From assembly GCA_910587705.1 (NCBI GenBank), contig CAJUMX010000005.1:62001-126000 (forward strand): a stretch of 64,000 nucleotides of DNA, read 5' to 3'. Positions 41,010 through 49,152 of the stretch are shown in pieces. The DNA comes from an uncultured Oscillibacter sp. Lineage in GTDB: Bacteria > Bacillota > Clostridia > Oscillospirales > Oscillospiraceae. The translations under genes were made by a program, and so were the position numbers. Numbering within the stretch: position 1 is the stretch's first letter; each line of letters opens with the position of its first letter. The notes under the pieces are model-generated. The model was not told where the DNA came from and did no database searches. It saw only the letters and a list, made by a program, of their open reading frames with translations.

Positions 41010-41885
41010 ATGGATAACTTGTTGGAAGGCGCGTATGACCTCCATATTCACTGCGGACCAGATGTGATCCCCCGGGCTGTCACGGGCCTGGAAATGGCAA
41101 AGCGCGCCGCAAAATGCGGCATGCGGGGCTTCGCAATCAAGGCCCATTATGACAATACCTGCCAACAGGCCGCTCTGGTCAATGAACTGGTGCCCTCCTG
41201 TCGGGCCATCGGAACACTGACCATGAATTCCGTGACGGGCGGTGTAAATCCCATGGCAGTGGAGGCAGCCGCCCGCCTTGGCGCCCGCATCGTATGGTGT
41301 CCGACCTTTGATTCAGATTCCCAGCAAAAGTATTATCTGAAGGAACTCCCGGCATATATCGCTATGCAAAGCAAGCTCCTCGCGCGCGGAGTCGCTGTTC
41401 CTTCCTATCGCCTAACAAATCAAGAAGGACGTCTCACGAAAGAAATGGGTGAGGTGCTGGAGCTGGTTCAGGAGTATGATATGGTGCTTGGCACAGGGCA
41501 TATCACCCGTGGGGAAACGTTTGCTTTGGCCAGGGAGGCCCATCGGCGTGGATTCCGAAGGCTCTTGATTACCCATGCGGACTGGAGTTTTACCCACTAC
41601 TCCGTAGAGGAGCAAAAAGAACTTATCCGGCTTGGGGCCGTCGTTGAACACTCCTATACATCTCCCGCCGTGTTGAACGCTGTTTCCTGGGATGAGGTTT
41701 TTCATGAAATGAGGGAGATTGGGCCGGAACATATTGTAGTATCTACAGATTTGGGACAAGCCAATCACGATTACCCCGATGTCGGATTACAGAAATACGC
41801 AAGGAAGCTATTAGAAAATAAGTTTTCCCGTCGGGAATTACGGATGATGATCGCGGAAAACCCTGAACGGCTCGTCTCCCCATAA
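41010..41885 (+). CDS. DUF6282 (amidohydrolase/PHP-like) protein
   Basis: A 291-aa protein beginning with DLHIHCGPDVIPR (residues 10-22), a metal-binding HxH motif, and containing GFAIKAHYDNT, MNSVTGGVNPMAVEAAARLG and THADWSFTHYS. This is the DUF6282 pattern, a metal-dependent hydrolase-like family whose substrates are not defined. GGAGG lies at the dctM stop. Placed in the TRAP operon before an aldolase gene, it may open or hydrolyse an intermediate (inference). Confidence 0.8.
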   Translation: MDNLLEGAYDLHIHCGPDVIPRAVTGLEMAKRAAKCGMRGFAIKAHYDNTCQQAALVNELVPSCRAIGTLTMNSVTGGVNPMAVEAAARLGARIVWCPTFDSDSQQKYYLKELPAYIAMQSKLLARGVAVPSYRLTNQEGRLTKEMGEVLELVQEYDMVLGTGHITRGETFALAREAHRRGFRRLLITHADWSFTHYSVEEQKELIRLGAVVEHSYTSPAVLNAVSWDEVFHEMREIGPEHIVVSTDLGQANHDYPDVGLQKYARKLLENKFSRRELRMMIAENPERLVSP

Positions 41886-42346
41886 GTTTACCGGAAAGCG
41901 CGCAAGCGAAACAGGTCTCGCTTCGGGAAAGGAAAACCCTGTTGAAACCGCCGCGGGTAAGGTCTTTACTGTCGCAGCTGACGAATTACGAGAGCAAAAA
42001 GGCTGTGGCGGAGCAGACGCAGATGTCCGGCGCGGCGCGGGGAGTTTGCGTCTACTCCGCCACAGCTAACTTGAACCTGAATCTGTTTGCTGACTTCTTG
42101 GCGTCTATCCTTATCCCCAGGCCGCGTACCCTGCCGCTTTGCGGGAGCAAAAAATCCCGTGCCTGCTTGGAAGCCTGATTTTAATGGGGATCGGCCTCAC
42201 TCCGGCAGCGGCGGGAATCCCTATCTGGGTAACGGATTCTCCGCGGACCGCCAATAATCCCAAATTTCGTACAGGTACGCTCCGCGCAATCATCGCGGGA
42301 ATTATAACAGCCCGCAGACTGAAAGGTCAGAAAGGAATCCACTACG
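41886..42346. other. Gap inside the catabolic cluster with a large inverted repeat
   Basis: About 460 bases. The inverted repeat at 42002-42066 is listed separately. A plus-strand frame at about 42139-42360 contains a hydrophobic stretch (LILMGIGLTPAAAGIPIW) that could be a remnant of a membrane protein, but it has no ribosome site. The end carries the AAAGGA ribosome site of the aldolase gene. Confidence 0.4.
42002..42066. repeat. Near-perfect 20-bp inverted repeat
   Basis: GCTGTGGCGGAGCAGACGCA (42002-42021) faces TGCGTCTACTCCGCCACAGC (42047-42066). Nineteen of 20 positions pair, with a 25-nt GC-rich spacer. There is no T-run after it. Confidence 0.75.
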
Positions 42347-43339
42347 ATGAATCTGTTTGACAATACTCTTCGAGATGGTGGCAATGTTGTCGGCCATGGT
42401 TTTTCCACCGAGCTGACGGTCAGTATCGTCAAGGGCCTGCTGAACGCCGGCATCCTAGACATTGAGCTGGGGAACTGCAAGGGCCTGGGAGCCTACGAAC
42501 AGCTAAACGCTACCAATGCTCCCTCCGATCAGGAATACTTCGATGTACTCCAGCCCTATCTACCCAAGGGTCGCATCGGCATGTTTCAACTAGCCCGGTG
42601 CGCCACGGAAAAAAACATTCAAAATGCCGCCGCCGCTGGCCTGAACTTCCTGCGGGTGGGCGCCAACGCCGGAGACGGCGCGGGCTCCGCGGAGGCCGTG
42701 CGGCTGGTGAAGAAGGCCGGACTCGTCTGCCGATATTCGCTAATGAAAGCCTACGTCTCCACCCCGGAGGAGCTGGCTACCGAGGCGAAGCTGCTACAGG
42801 ACACAGGCGTGGACAAGATCACCATTATGGACTCCGCCGGAACCATGTTCCCGGAGAATGCCTCGAAATATGTGACCTACTTAAAGCGGGCCGTCACCAT
42901 CCCCGTGGGGTTCCATGGTCACAGCAACCTGGGGCTGTCCCAGGCCAACGCCCTGGCGGCGGCAAAGGCCGGAGCGGACGAGATCGACTGTGGTCTGCTG
43001 GGCATGGCCCGCTCCGCCGGCAACTGTGCCACAGAACTGGCGGCGGCAACGCTGAAAAAGGTCGGGTATCTTCCGGAAGTTGATCTGTACATGCTGCTGG
43101 ATTACTTGGAGCAGGAGCTGCTTCCCGCCATGCGGCCCTATGGGTATCACGTCGCGGTGAATCCTACCGACCTGATGCTGGGCCTTTCCGGCTGCCACTC
43201 CAACTTCCTGCCCATGTTCAAGAAAGTGGCTAAGGAGGAAAACGTGTCTTTGCCGCGGCTGATTGCGGATGCTTCCGCCATTGACCGGAAAGCTCCCCCG
43301 GAGGAGCTGCTTCGCAAAGTGGCCGCCTCGCTGATGTAA
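42347..43339 (+). CDS. 4-hydroxy-2-oxovalerate-type aldolase (DmpG/HMG-CoA lyase-like)
   Basis: A 330-aa TIM-barrel enzyme. The metal and catalytic motif FDNTLRDGGNVVGHGF is at the N-terminus, with DSAGTMFPE (about 165), and GFHGHSNLGLSQANALAA holds the conserved HxHN pair (about 188). DmpG-type enzymes cleave 4-hydroxy-2-oxo acids to pyruvate and an aldehyde, usually channelled to an acetaldehyde dehydrogenase; no such partner is seen here. It probably ends the pathway that starts with the TRAP importer and hydroxyacid dehydrogenase. A terminator follows. Confidence 0.85.
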   Translation: MNLFDNTLRDGGNVVGHGFSTELTVSIVKGLLNAGILDIELGNCKGLGAYEQLNATNAPSDQEYFDVLQPYLPKGRIGMFQLARCATEKNIQNAAAAGLNFLRVGANAGDGAGSAEAVRLVKKAGLVCRYSLMKAYVSTPEELATEAKLLQDTGVDKITIMDSAGTMFPENASKYVTYLKRAVTIPVGFHGHSNLGLSQANALAAAKAGADEIDCGLLGMARSAGNCATELAAATLKKVGYLPEVDLYMLLDYLEQELLPAMRPYGYHVAVNPTDLMLGLSGCHSNFLPMFKKVAKEENVSLPRLIADASAIDRKAPPEELLRKVAASLM

Positions 43340-43372
43340 AGGTTTTTTAAAAGAACATACGCACTTATCAGG

Positions 43373-43410
43373 CGCTTGCCTTTGGCCTTTCGGCCATGGG
43401 CAGGCGTTTT
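43373..43410 (+). terminator. Terminator after the aldolase gene
   Basis: Stem CGCTTGCC/GGCAGGCG (one wobble) with an inner GGCC/GGCC helix, then TTTT. Confidence 0.75.
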
Positions 43411-43760
43411 CTATATCCCTTGGAATATCGCGCGGCAGCTTTTTAAAACCGGCTATTTGTGAGGAAACAGGTGGAGCCGCTGGAGCGCTCTCCCACCCGG
43501 GTGACAGCGGCGGGAGCATTCCAAGCAAGCCGTCACCACCGCCAACGCCGTTAAATTACCACAGTAACAGAAAGTGGCTTTTGGCCACCAAGTCCAGAAG
43601 TGACAGAAAACAACAACGCCCACACAGCGTTGTACTGTGTGGGGTAAAAATCATATGATGACGCCTCCCGGATATCTCCACCAGCCAAGCTGGTGGTTTC
43701 CGAACCTAACCAAAAACTCGGTGGCAGGATTTGTCCTTACCACCGAGTTTTCTATTTTAG
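43411..43760. other. Intergenic boundary of the restriction-modification island, with two hairpins
   Basis: About 350 bases. CCCACACAG/CTGTGTGGG (43619-43643) is a perfect 9-bp hairpin. AAAACTCGGTGG/CCACCGAGTTTT (43713-43724, 43740-43751) is a perfect 12-bp bidirectional terminator for the convergent methyltransferase gene. Base composition becomes visibly AT-richer from here to about 49000. Confidence 0.6.
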
Positions 43761-44573
43761 TCAGATTTTCATCAAGCGTTCCATCGCCACATCGCACCAT
43801 TGCTTTTCAAGCTCAATACCAATCCATCTAATTTTATGCCCTTTTCTATTCAACTTTTCACAACACACTCCTAAAGTTCCCGATCCGTGAAAAGGGTCTA
43901 AAATCAGTCCTTCATAGTATCCGTCTTTATTCTTGGGGCAATATGCTTTAATTAGCTCTGTTATCAAAGACTCTGGTTTTTGCGTTGGATGCGGGGTCTT
44001 TTCTTCTTGATATAATTTTCCCGCGAGGGTTGGAAATGCCCAAACATCCCCGCGCATGGCCCCTAACGGGTTGGGTTCCCATTTGACTCGTTCTCCCTTA
44101 GAATTTTTATAATACACAGGATTCTTTAACCGCTCTGTACTTTTATACGGGATACGCACGTCATCCACATTATAGGTCCATTTTCTTGGTGATTTGGAAA
44201 ACCAGAGAAAGGGTTCATACTGTGTCAACGGGGCTGTAGTCAAGCGGCTGAACCCATTTTCATAATACCAGATGTTCATCCGTCTGTAATGCAGACCAAC
44301 CTCATACATGATTGCCTGAATAAATCCGATGTAATGATGGATGCCAAACCAAATCAGGCTCCCGTTTGGAGACAATATCTCCCGGCATAGCGTAATTCGC
44401 TTCCTGGAAACCGTTAGAAATTCCTCCAAAGACAATTTATCACTATTATTCCCAAAATCCTTCCTCAGATTATATGGGGGATCCGTTAGCACAAGGTCTA
44501 CTCTCAAGCCGCTATCAAGTATCTCTTTCAGCAAAATATCCGCGTCACCACACAGAACACCACTGTACTCCAT
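43761..44573 (-). CDS. DNA methyltransferase (DPPY type), type II R-M
   Basis: A 270-aa amino-methyltransferase of the beta-class order: catalytic motif TDPPYN comes first (DPPY at residues 31-34), the target-recognition region lies in the middle, and the SAM-binding motif DPFHGSGT follows at residues 226-233. DPPY suggests adenine-N6 methylation, although cytosine-N4 cannot be excluded. It starts 5 nt after the other methyltransferase ends, so the two are co-transcribed. Two methyltransferases beside one endonuclease locus are typical of enzymes with an asymmetric target, one per strand. Confidence 0.92.
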   Translation of the reverse strand: MEYSGVLCGDADILLKEILDSGLRVDLVLTDPPYNLRKDFGNNSDKLSLEEFLTVSRKRITLCREILSPNGSLIWFGIHHYIGFIQAIMYEVGLHYRRMNIWYYENGFSRLTTAPLTQYEPFLWFSKSPRKWTYNVDDVRIPYKSTERLKNPVYYKNSKGERVKWEPNPLGAMRGDVWAFPTLAGKLYQEEKTPHPTQKPESLITELIKAYCPKNKDGYYEGLILDPFHGSGTLGVCCEKLNRKGHKIRWIGIELEKQWCDVAMERLMKI

Positions 44574-44578
44574 ATCAA

Positions 44579-45724
44579 TTACTTCCTATCCTTTCTGAAA
44601 ATCAGAATATACTGATGATGAATATTCTCGACGTAGGCAAACGGATAACCGTATGGAAGTAATGTTTTATGGTTTTGGAGCAGCACTTTCACTCCTTGCA
44701 GCATAATTCTATAGCCATCCCTTGTTCCGCGCTGATTCATTGCCTGAATCAGGTCACAGTGAAAGCTGATAAATTCGGACTTGTTCCTGAAATCGGATAC
44801 CACGAAGCACATGTACTTTTTGGGACGCAAGACACGGGCGCACTCAAGAAACACTTCATCTACAAGAACCTTCAGAAATTCTTCATAGCTCTCGATATTA
44901 GCCAAATCATCCTTATCATTGTCCGAATAGTTTGTTGCCAAACAGTTAGAAAGGCGCTCTTTTTTTACCTTATAATCTGCTTTCTTATTGAGAATTGACC
45001 AGTATGGCGGACTTGTAACTACAAAGTCAAACGTACTATCCGAAAACTTTTTAAGTTCTTTCCTCGCGTCCCCTAAAATAAAGTCATGCTTCTCAGAGGT
45101 TCCCGCGCCAACTTCAATTTCCAAGCGTTGTACGGCCAAATCGTTCCATTTTGGCTGCAATTCAATGCTTGTACAAAACCGCCCCTCCAGTTCACAGGCT
45201 TTTGCGGTAGAACCAACCCCTCCAAATGGGTCTAAGACTCGCATTCCTTTTTTCGTAAAAAACGTGATAAGATGCTCTATGTCTTGGAATGAATACGGGG
45301 CGGGATGCTGCCGCTCAATTTGCGCATGAGGGTGTTTAGACCCCAGACCCTTTTGATAGAGGAAGCTCTTTGTCTCTGGAAGCCATCGAGAGCCATTCAG
45401 GTCGTTGAGCGAATTTCTTGGATCAACCGGCTTATCATCGATGACGATGGGCGCTTCTCCATCATCCGTGAATTCTGGCGAGGCAGCCGGATCGCCGCCA
45501 CCGCTTTGGGTTGAGCCCTTTTTCAATAAATACGGGTTTTGAGGAGCTGTGATATCTTTGCTGTTTTCTTTAAAAGCTTGCAACTCAGAAACATCGAAGC
45601 GACGCTGGCCTCCAGGTGTTTTTGTCGGTTGGAAAATGCCTTGCTCAACCATTCTATAAATTGTGGAAATGCTCACGCCAAGTATTTCCGCGGCTCTTTT
45701 TGTTCCAACGATATGATCGGACAT
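44579..45724 (-). CDS. DNA methyltransferase (SPPY type) fused to an N-terminal HTH
   Basis: A 381-aa protein. Residues 5-52 form a MerR/excisionase-type DNA-binding helix-turn-helix (GTKRAAEILGVSISTIYRMV, then TKTPGGQRRFDVSEL). After a roughly 60-residue linker comes the methyltransferase domain with SAM motif LDPFGGVGST (164-173) before catalytic motif TSPPYW (237-242). SPPY is typical of N4-cytosine enzymes. Start at MSDHIVGTKR (45724), 38 bp after the -10 box of a near-consensus promoter; the longer frame begins upstream of that box. The HTH may autoregulate this promoter. Confidence 0.92.
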   Translation of the reverse strand: MSDHIVGTKRAAEILGVSISTIYRMVEQGIFQPTKTPGGQRRFDVSELQAFKENSKDITAPQNPYLLKKGSTQSGGGDPAASPEFTDDGEAPIVIDDKPVDPRNSLNDLNGSRWLPETKSFLYQKGLGSKHPHAQIERQHPAPYSFQDIEHLITFFTKKGMRVLDPFGGVGSTAKACELEGRFCTSIELQPKWNDLAVQRLEIEVGAGTSEKHDFILGDARKELKKFSDSTFDFVVTSPPYWSILNKKADYKVKKERLSNCLATNYSDNDKDDLANIESYEEFLKVLVDEVFLECARVLRPKKYMCFVVSDFRNKSEFISFHCDLIQAMNQRGTRDGYRIMLQGVKVLLQNHKTLLPYGYPFAYVENIHHQYILIFRKDRK

Positions 45725-45761
45725 AAAAATTTGCCTTTCTGTGTGTTGAGATATGGCTACA

Positions 45762-45790
45762 AGTATAACGCAATACCCAAAACTTGTCAA
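45762..45790 (-). promoter_or_regulatory. Strong promoter of the two methyltransferase genes
   Basis: On the minus strand TTGACA (45790-45785), 17-bp spacer, TATACT (45767-45762), in the 93-bp gap before the HTH-methyltransferase. It gives the methyltransferases transcription separate from the controller/endonuclease operon. Confidence 0.85.
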
Positions 45791-45817
45791 CGCTATTCAA
45801 CACTTTGCTCCATGGAG

Positions 45818-46861
45818 CTATTTCATCGGCTCAAGGATTCCCAACTGCTTATCACTCAACTGTACATCACGACCAATCTGCCGTGAAATGACCGAACGTA
45901 ACCTCATATTGTCATAGTCACGGTAATATACAGCAGCATCAGGAATTAGCAAGCACCTATTCCAATTTAACAGCATCAATGCCCCAACTGTAATTGTACT
46001 GACAACAATCTTTTCCACAACTTTAATATCTTTTACAACCTGCCAATAGCCCTGCCGCTCGTTCGGAAGTTGTAAACAAATTACCAGAGGCATATTGGTA
46101 TGTTTCTCTATTCCATACCTTGTGTGCAAAACCGCAATATCCTCCAATATGCCACGGGATGCGTCTAATGTCTCTTTTCCAAACTCAACCTCTATAGCGC
46201 CAAAGCAATGATCCGCGGAAGCGTAGACCGCATCCATCCTGGTATATACATCTCCAATGCGACGCATCGCGCTTCGACACCCAAGTGAAATCAAAAGATT
46301 CCGGGCAATCCTATTGTGATAATTGCTTTTTATGTCCAAAAGTTTCTCATAGATGGGTTCAATCAGCTCGTCAGATTCCATAATTGGAACACCACTTTTT
46401 CGCGTTGCATTGAGGGCATCAATCTGGCGAGTTTGTAACGCAATAGTAGCATTATCGACAGCACTACGAATTTCCTTGTCTGAGGATAATTTGTTCACTT
46501 TGATAGCATTGTCAAAATAAATAGCACCTACCGGACACCGGTTAACACAAATACCGCAAGCAATACATTTATCCGTGCTAACGGTGGGCGTATCAGTTTC
46601 ATAATCCCACTGTAGCGCATCTACAGGGCAGACATTCAGCGATTGATCGCTGGGAAAATTCTTAACCTCGTCACACATGATGTCTGAAAGATCAAATCGC
46701 ATGCACTTAGGATTTATACACCCAATACACCCCAACGAACAACTCTCCCCAGCAGAAAAATGAGCAGTGGTTGGAAATCCGGAGCGGTACTCAATATGTG
46801 ATGGAATTTCGGTGAGAACAGAAATATTCTTTCTATTCACGGTTTCTGAGAATATGCGCAT
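45818..46861 (-). CDS. Ferredoxin-domain protein of the R-M island with nuclease-like C-terminus
   Basis: A 347-aa protein. Residues 41-109 are a 2[4Fe-4S] ferredoxin-type domain: Cys41, Cys45, Cys48, Cys53, Cys78-Pro and the classic Cys99-x2-Cys102-x2-Cys105-x3-Cys109-Pro. The C-terminal half has D210-A-V-Y followed by G-A-I-E224-V-E226, the spacing of a PD-(D/E)xK nuclease core with Glu in place of Lys. It overlaps the endonuclease-like gene by 29 nt, so they are co-translated. I know of no described type II system with such a subunit. Nuclease activity is inference. Confidence 0.75.
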   Translation of the reverse strand: MRIFSETVNRKNISVLTEIPSHIEYRSGFPTTAHFSAGESCSLGCIGCINPKCMRFDLSDIMCDEVKNFPSDQSLNVCPVDALQWDYETDTPTVSTDKCIACGICVNRCPVGAIYFDNAIKVNKLSSDKEIRSAVDNATIALQTRQIDALNATRKSGVPIMESDELIEPIYEKLLDIKSNYHNRIARNLLISLGCRSAMRRIGDVYTRMDAVYASADHCFGAIEVEFGKETLDASRGILEDIAVLHTRYGIEKHTNMPLVICLQLPNERQGYWQVVKDIKVVEKIVVSTITVGALMLLNWNRCLLIPDAAVYYRDYDNMRLRSVISRQIGRDVQLSDKQLGILEPMK

Positions 46862-48563
46862 TCATCAATCCCTCCAATCCATATAGGTTTTCTTTTTCAA
46901 AGCCTCGTTCGTCTATCAGAATACTTATGGCCAGTGACAGCAAGGACTTCAAGTCAATCACACCTATTTTATATCCGTAGGTCACTTTGATATCAGAAAT
47001 CAATCTGCTTACTTCGGCACGTTCATTGGGCATATAGTATCCGACTGCCAGTGTAGATACTTCAGGCATCGTCGCGTGAGTTCCGCGGGAAAGCAGTATA
47101 ATTTTGTTCTCCAATGCTTGTCGGATAGCTTTAATTGACAGGTGCGGTTCTTCTGTCGGCGATTTTATCTCAATCGGAATGCTCCGAACAGGATCATCAA
47201 TAATCGCATCCCAACGTGCACCATTATCACCCGGGCGCGAGAAAGAACATCTGAAACCCATAATTTTGAAGAGAGTTGCAATTAGTGGATAAAAAGTTGT
47301 CTGAGTTGCATCCGCATAGTATTCAAACAGTAATGTCACGATATCAGCACTGGAATGGCCAGATGCTTTCAATTCGTTGACGTAGTTAAGAAATTCAATA
47401 TCTTCTGACTCAGTAAGGAGTTCTGTTGCTGCTCCTTCGGGAATGTTTAGATCCCACGTCTGTGTTACAGCAAGGGCCTCGCGTTCACTTACCGTACTCT
47501 GAAATGTACCAAAACTACACCGTTCATTATTTCCGGCAACGAACTGTATTCCGAGTGCAGCCTCTACACGAGCGCGGCGCAATGTTGCGCATGGGGAAAA
47601 CAGCAAATCTTTCCCACCAAGAATATCCGCGCAAAGGGCACGGTCTGCCCGCATCTCATCCCGTGCGCCGGCCATATCGTAACCAGCTCTTTCAAACATT
47701 GAGTATGTCCCAAGCCTGATGAGTGCGTCTTGGACTGGTTTGTCAAAGCTCTCATATTGGGCAAGACGCAAATCACACATATTTTGCAGTGACTCATATA
47801 CCGCTCTTCCATATGGGGTAATTTGGATACATGTCATGGATCGCCCATATAATGTCCTATTATTTACACTTTCTACCCAACCACAATTTTTCATAAGCCC
47901 AACGGGGGTGCGAGTGCTATTATCGACAGATGTCGTACCCATATGTAAGCTGACGGCTAAATCTATAAATGCGTCTCTCAAACGGCGCTGGCTTCCTCTG
48001 ATGCCACGGATACTCTGGAGCATATTTTGATATGCAGTTTCATCTTCATCGTTTAAGCCCATAGGCCCCAGACAGAGTTCATGCTTATACATGACGCCAC
48101 CCAAATCAACAAGCGTCCTCAAGGCACACTTGAAAAATCGCGTCTGTTCGTTATAACGCATATTATCATTAAATTGCGTCGGATTATTAATTCCAAGTAC
48201 AGACTGTTCATACAGCCGGGAACAGTCATTCTTAGATAATGCAATATGGAGTCCAATGTATGTAAAGGCTAACGGATATGACGAATTTTCTTCGTATGGA
48301 GCAATCCATCCGAGCATACGGAACAGTTCGGCATACATCTTCACATTCATCAATGTAGAGTTCATGCTATCCTGCTCAGTTTTGCTTAATTTAATTGCCT
48401 CTTCACCAGAATATCCATAGGCTGTCATTAACTTGGCTTGTGTAATGGCAATAGCCATATCTTCAAGATTGAAGTGAGCTTGTCCTCCCACACGGTTGTA
48501 TAATTGCTTAATAATATGAATATGCGTGGCATACTGCGTTCCAGGGTTTCTAAATCTAATCAT
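46833..48563 (-). CDS. Restriction endonuclease-like protein, PD-(D/E)xK
   Basis: A 576-aa protein. The C-terminal part carries a PD-(D/E)xK core: W451-D452, then I464-E465-I466-K467 (WDAIID ... IPIEIKSPTE), in a region with preceding helices and following strands. The N-terminal roughly 250 residues are helical and may recognise DNA. Size and order (recognition then nuclease) resemble large subunits of type IIS enzymes such as Nt.BspD6I. Start at MIRFRNP (48563), behind GGAGG and 18 nt after the controller gene. No close family recognised. Confidence 0.78.
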   Translation of the reverse strand: MIRFRNPGTQYATHIHIIKQLYNRVGGQAHFNLEDMAIAITQAKLMTAYGYSGEEAIKLSKTEQDSMNSTLMNVKMYAELFRMLGWIAPYEENSSYPLAFTYIGLHIALSKNDCSRLYEQSVLGINNPTQFNDNMRYNEQTRFFKCALRTLVDLGGVMYKHELCLGPMGLNDEDETAYQNMLQSIRGIRGSQRRLRDAFIDLAVSLHMGTTSVDNSTRTPVGLMKNCGWVESVNNRTLYGRSMTCIQITPYGRAVYESLQNMCDLRLAQYESFDKPVQDALIRLGTYSMFERAGYDMAGARDEMRADRALCADILGGKDLLFSPCATLRRARVEAALGIQFVAGNNERCSFGTFQSTVSEREALAVTQTWDLNIPEGAATELLTESEDIEFLNYVNELKASGHSSADIVTLLFEYYADATQTTFYPLIATLFKIMGFRCSFSRPGDNGARWDAIIDDPVRSIPIEIKSPTEEPHLSIKAIRQALENKIILLSRGTHATMPEVSTLAVGYYMPNERAEVSRLISDIKVTYGYKIGVIDLKSLLSLAISILIDERGFEKENLYGLEGLMNAHILRNRE

Positions 48564-48581
48564 GTGTAAACCTCCAAGCAT

Positions 48582-48788
48582 TTATAAGCCGGAAAACAAT
48601 TCGCTTAAAGAAACGCCGAGTCCATCAGCTATTTTCTTGATATTGCATATGGATATATTTCTACGTCCGGCTTCAACAGAAGAAAAATATGTTCTATCCA
48701 TGCCGATGCTTAAAGCAAATTTCTCTTGACTAAGTCCAGTTTTACCACGCAACTCCTTTATTCGTTCACCCAGCGCCTCCGTAATCAT
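48582..48788 (-). CDS. Restriction-modification controller (C) protein
   Basis: A 68-aa XRE helix-turn-helix protein (LSQEKFALSIGMDRTYFSSVEAG, residues 19-41, ending VSLSELFSGL), the exact size and form of C proteins that time endonuclease expression after a system enters a new host. It starts behind GGAGG and is followed at 18 nt by the endonuclease-like gene. A palindrome 38-62 nt upstream is a good C-box. Confidence 0.9.
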   Translation of the reverse strand: MITEALGERIKELRGKTGLSQEKFALSIGMDRTYFSSVEAGRRNISICNIKKIADGLGVSLSELFSGL

Positions 48789-48825
48789 CAGACCACCTCC
48801 ACTAATGGTATTTTACAAATTTGCT

Positions 48826-48850
48826 GCTTATAAAACAACGGTTTATAAGC
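48826..48850. promoter_or_regulatory. Palindromic operator (C-box candidate)
   Basis: Perfect 9-bp arms GCTTATAAA (48826-48834) and TTTATAAGC (48842-48850), 7-bp spacer, with further partial symmetry outside (TTGCT/AACAG). It lies 38 nt upstream of the controller start. It could also include the operon's -10 element. Confidence 0.7.
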
Positions 48851-49152
48851 AACAGGATATCGGCTTACTATTCCGGCAGATACTATTTGACTAATCGAAC
48901 ATGCAAGCGATATGCGGAAAGAGCCATTTTCCCGCCGCGCTGGGAGCCATAGCAAATGCCCAAACAGCGGTGAAGAACGTTGCATGTTGCACCCAAATCC
49001 CAGAGCTATCAGGTTGTAGGGAGTCGATTTTAAGCGGACGGTGACAAGCTGTGTTTTAAGGAGTCGTTCCCGCATCTCAAAGTACACTTGAGAAAAACCC
49101 CGCCTCCGGATGGGGGCGGGGCTGAGCTTGTGGAAAAGCGGCAACAGCGGAA
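48851..49152. other. Intergenic right boundary of the R-M island
   Basis: About 300 bases with no supported gene. A minus-strand frame through 48788-49156 has no ribosome site and crosses the operator and the terminator, so it is not accepted. The phosphoesterase terminator is at 49099-49122. Confidence 0.45.
49094..49122 (-). terminator. Terminator of the metallophosphoesterase gene
   Basis: A 10-bp stem CCCCGCCTCC/GGGGGCGGGG (one wobble) with a GGAT loop; on the minus strand it is followed by TTTTT. Confidence 0.85.
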
